From NCBI GenBank assembly GCA_012515365.1, contig JAAYYM010000166.1:1-7601 (forward strand): a stretch of 7,601 bases of DNA, given 5' to 3'. Both the position numbers and the translations under genes were made by a program. Within the stretch, counting starts at the first letter, position 1; each line of letters starts with the position of its first letter. This document shows, in pieces, positions 5,829-7,601 of this stretch. Source of the DNA: Clostridia bacterium (GTDB lineage: Bacteria > Bacillota_A > Clostridia > Lachnospirales > Lachnospiraceae). The notes under the pieces are model-generated. The model saw only the letters and a program-made list of their open reading frames with translations, made no database searches and was not told the DNA's origin.

Positions 5829-5976
5829 ATAAAATCATTCTCTTCAAATGATATCATCGTTCATTGCAACAGCAACTGCTGTCTGTCAATTTATGAACAC
5901 CTGCCTACGCATTTGTACCAGGGTGAGAGTGGATACTCTACTTGCTATTTGTTATGATCTTCACATAACATCTAAT

Positions 5977-6005
5977 AATCTACCACATCCCCTTGCATAT
6001 GTCAA
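5977..6005 (-). promoter_or_regulatory. Sigma-A promoter of the infC operon
   Basis: On the minus strand a perfect -35 TTGACA (6005-6000) is 17 bases from TAGATT (5982-5977). Transcription would begin near 5970. The promoter sits 44 bases after the stop codon of the histidine kinase gene. No hairpin terminator was seen between them, so some read-through from the kinase gene is possible. Confidence 0.75.
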
Positions 6006-6048
6006 CAGATATTTTTTAAACTGACAAAAATGGACGAAATGACAAAAC

Positions 6049-7035
6049 TCAATCTTTTGCAGCGTACCTGCCCAGCGTATGGAACAGGACATTTGGATCC
6101 ACCGGTTTTGAAAGGTATTCGTTCATTCCGGCATCAAGACCTTTTCTGATATCTTCTTCAAATGCGTTTGCTGTCATTGCTATGATCGGCACTGTTTTCG
6201 CATCTTCGCGCTCAAGAGCACGGATGATGCGTGTTGCTTCCAGACCATTCATAACCGGCATTCGTACATCCATTAGAATTGCAGCATATTCATGGATACC
6301 GGAAAGCTTAAACATATCGACCGCTTCCTCTCCATTCACTGCATGACAAACATCCATCTGCTTCTGTTCAAGAAATTTCTTTGTAATCATAGCATTGATC
6401 GGATGATCCTCCACCAGTAAAATCTTCTCGCCACTCAGATCCTTTTGTTCTTTATTCTGCATTTGTACTGCTTCTTCTGCTCCTGGTTCTACATGCTCAA
6501 TGCTTAGATATACCGTTACCCTCGTGCCTACTCCTTGTGTACTTTCCACTTTGATACTGCCGCCCATCAGATCTAGCAGCTCCTTTACGATCGCCATTCC
6601 AAGACCCGTTCCCACAAGTCCAGTCGTTAATTCACTCTTTTCCTGTGCAAATGGCTCAAAAATATGTGGCAGAAACTCTTCACTGATTCCAATTCCGGTA
6701 TCTTCAATACTAAACCGATTATAAGAAATCCCATCCTCAAGCTTTAAACGCTCGATCTCAAATCGTATTTTTCCTCCACGTTTAGTAAATTTCACTGCAT
6801 TCGACAGAATATTCACAAAAATTTGCTGAAAACGTATCCGATCCAGGCGTACATATGTAAACTTAAGATCTATATACTTAGTTTCAAACTGTAACTCTTT
6901 TTCATTGATCAGTGGAGAAACGGCCGTTAAAATATGGTCAATCAGATCCTTTGTATAAACGATCTGCGGATTCAATACAACAGTTCTGTTCTCAATCTTA
7001 TTCATATCCAGCACTTCATTGATCAGTTCCAGCAA
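6049..7035 (-). CDS. Downstream fragment of the hybrid kinase: HATPase and receiver domain
   Basis: The first codon of this frame, TTG at 7033-7035, is not a credible start, since it lies within the HisKA helix and has no ribosome site. Counting from it, [15 protein letters not shown] completes HisKA. The HATPase domain follows, with N-box ILSNAVKFT (76-84, Asn79), EDTGIGI (111-117), HIFEPF (124-129) and GTGLGMAIV (142-150). After a linker rich in Glu and Gln, the receiver domain runs from about 203 to 325. Its acidic pocket is Glu209/Asp210, its phosphoacceptor Asp256 is in ILMDVRMP, and Thr288 and Lys310 are the signalling residues. All catalytic positions are present, so this part has not visibly decayed. 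No output domain follows the receiver. Confidence 0.85.
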   Translation of the reverse strand: MLELINEVLDMNKIENRTVVLNPQIVYTKDLIDHILTAVSPLINEKELQFETKYIDLKFTYVRLDRIRFQQIFVNILSNAVKFTKRGGKIRFEIERLKLEDGISYNRFSIEDTGIGISEEFLPHIFEPFAQEKSELTTGLVGTGLGMAIVKELLDLMGGSIKVESTQGVGTRVTVYLSIEHVEPGAEEAVQMQNKEQKDLSGEKILLVEDHPINAMITKKFLEQKQMDVCHAVNGEEAVDMFKLSGIHEYAAILMDVRMPVMNGLEATRIIRALEREDAKTVPIIAMTANAFEEDIRKGLDAGMNEYLSKPVDPNVLFHTLGRYAAKD

Positions 7036-7601
7036 AAATCTCCGGATTCTTCGATGGCTGACAGATTATTAACTGCCTCCTCAGGAAGTCCGCTTATGCC
7101 TTTGGTCAGTTTGGTAAGACCAATAATTCCATTCATCGGTGTTCTCATATCATGACTCATACGTGAGAGAAATTCCGATTTTGCCTGATTTGCTTTTTTA
7201 GCAACGATAAGTGCCGCCTCTGTCTGTTTCATTTGCTCGTTACGCTCATTGACAATGGCCGTAATATCTGTCTGAACAATCAGTATCGTAGTTTTGGTGT
7301 CATCAAGATATTTATAATTTAATCGTTTCACATGAACATTTCCAACTGAATCATAGGTTCTGAACTTGATAAAATACTGATCGCTTTTATCAAGCTCTTC
7401 CACCAGATTTTCTATTTTAAGTTTTTCTTGCAGCTTTTCTCGATCTTCTTCTACTACATCTCTATGGATGGACTTATGACAGCTGTGCTCATAATCTTCT
7501 GCTTTAAAAACATATTGATTTGGATGATCGATATGCAAAATGTGGTCGCGCACACTCCGCATAATGAGCTTACGCGATACAACCGACAAAATACAGATCA
7601 G
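7023..7601 (-). CDS. Upstream fragment of the hybrid kinase: PAS-like domain and HisKA phosphoacceptor helix
   Basis: The frame is open from the window edge; the first possible internal start is TTG at 7587-7589, which has no evident ribosome site, so the true start is probably outside. Counting from that codon, about 10-115 resemble a PAS fold with a PAC-like end: [19 protein letters not shown] (72-90) and ILIVQTDIT (102-110). A charged helix (about 112-138) leads into the H-box [12 protein letters not shown] (140-151), where His146 is the predicted autophosphorylation site. No membrane segment is seen in this part. The frame ends at a premature TGA three codons after the break. Confidence 0.8.
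   Translation of the reverse strand: MICILSVVSRKLIMRSVRDHILHIDHPNQYVFKAEDYEHSCHKSIHRDVVEEDREKLQEKLKIENLVEELDKSDQYFIKFRTYDSVGNVHVKRLNYKYLDDTKTTILIVQTDITAIVNERNEQMKQTEAALIVAKKANQAKSEFLSRMSHDMRTPMNGIIGLTKLTKGISGLPEEAVNNLSAIEESGDFCWN

Larger units (their letters stand above)
5751..5970 (-). ncRNA. infC leader RNA, L20-leader-like attenuator
   Basis: Between the predicted transcription start near 5970 and infC lie about 220 bases without a gene. On the minus strand they hold a GTTATG/CATAAC hairpin near the 5' end, a small GAGT/ACTC hairpin (5938-5927), a CAGCA/TGCTG hairpin, and an intrinsic terminator ending 48 bases before infC. The small hairpin carries TATCCAC (5935-5929), an exact copy of the 3' arm of the terminator (5812-5806). 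It could pair with the terminator's 5' arm instead and act as an antiterminator. In Firmicutes this position is typically occupied by the L20-controlled leader; the assignment to that family is inferred from position and layout, not from a covariance search. Confidence 0.65.
6049..7601 (-). pseudogene. Hybrid sensor histidine kinase, frameshifted and 5'-partial
   Basis: Two overlapping minus-strand frames together spell one hybrid two-component kinase: PAS-like sensor, HisKA, HATPase and receiver. The frame breaks within HisKA. The upstream frame reads AIEESGDF and then CWN-stop, while the other frame resumes as [15 protein letters not shown], the normal continuation of this domain. One base appears to be missing around the five-T run at 7038-7034 (minus strand) or at the adjacent GGA; restoring one base joins the frames cleanly. 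Both halves are otherwise intact, so the lesion is recent or a sequencing error. The 5' end lies beyond the window, since the frame is open to base 7601. No canonical slippery heptamer is present. Confidence 0.8.

Noticed and set aside
5751..5970. T-box or metabolite riboswitch ahead of infC
   Set aside because: No T-box sequence or known aptamer core was recognised; a ribosomal-protein-type attenuator fits the downstream genes better.
6006..6048. Possible terminator after the histidine kinase
   Set aside because: The stretch contains near-direct repeats of TGACAAAA on the plus strand but no inverted repeat able to form a stable hairpin.
7023..7044. Programmed -1 ribosomal frameshifting in the histidine kinase
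   Set aside because: The run AUUUUUG does not fit the X-XXY-YYZ slippery pattern, the T-run is too short for typical transcriptional slippage, and no purpose for a split within HisKA is known.

Overview
This window looks like a chromosomal segment of a low-GC, Gram-positive Clostridia member, most likely Lachnospiraceae. That placement is inferred from the infC-rpmI-rplT cluster, the wording of the IF3 N-terminus, the style of the PAS/hybrid histidine kinase, and tRNA genes that do not encode CCA. Almost everything lies on the minus strand; the exceptions are tRNA-Pro and the tail of a gene that enters from the left.

Left part (1-1830): a terminator closes a plus-strand gene that ends about base 30. 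A minus-strand tRNA-Leu (anticodon AAG) follows, with its own promoter and terminator. Next is a minus-strand membrane acyltransferase (acyltransferase-3 type) with an unusual Asn/Thr/Asp/Ile repeat tail built from degenerate hexanucleotide DNA repeats. Its best-looking ATG and Shine-Dalgarno are cut off by an in-frame TAA after six codons. A plus-strand tRNA-Pro (anticodon AGG) follows, with a near-consensus promoter and a terminator. Both tRNAs carry A at wobble position 34, which is rare in bacteria outside tRNA-Arg(ACG).

Middle part (1894-4455): a probable two-gene minus-strand operon starts from a strong extended -10 promoter. It encodes a six-TM HD-GYP + GGDEF protein (both degradative and synthetic c-di-GMP modules, with an intact I-site) and then an Sfp-type phosphopantetheinyl transferase.

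Right part (4529-6005): the infC-rpmI-rplT operon encodes IF3, bL35 and bL20. It has a consensus promoter, a leader of about 220 nt holding an intrinsic terminator and a competing upstream copy of one terminator arm (L20-leader-like attenuation), and a terminator after rplT. The Shine-Dalgarno spacing shows that infC starts at a non-canonical AUU codon four codons upstream of the first ATG.

Right edge (6049-7601): a hybrid sensor kinase (PAS, HisKA, HATPase, receiver) runs off the window at its 5' end. It is split by a one-base frameshift at a five-base homopolymer in the middle of the HisKA domain, so it is either a recent pseudogene or a sequencing error.

I found no CRISPR array, insertion sequence or phage element, and no clear novel multi-gene system. 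The most notable points are the paired A34 tRNAs, the infC AUU start with its attenuator, the interrupted acyltransferase start with its repeat tail, and the HD-GYP/GGDEF-PPTase pairing.
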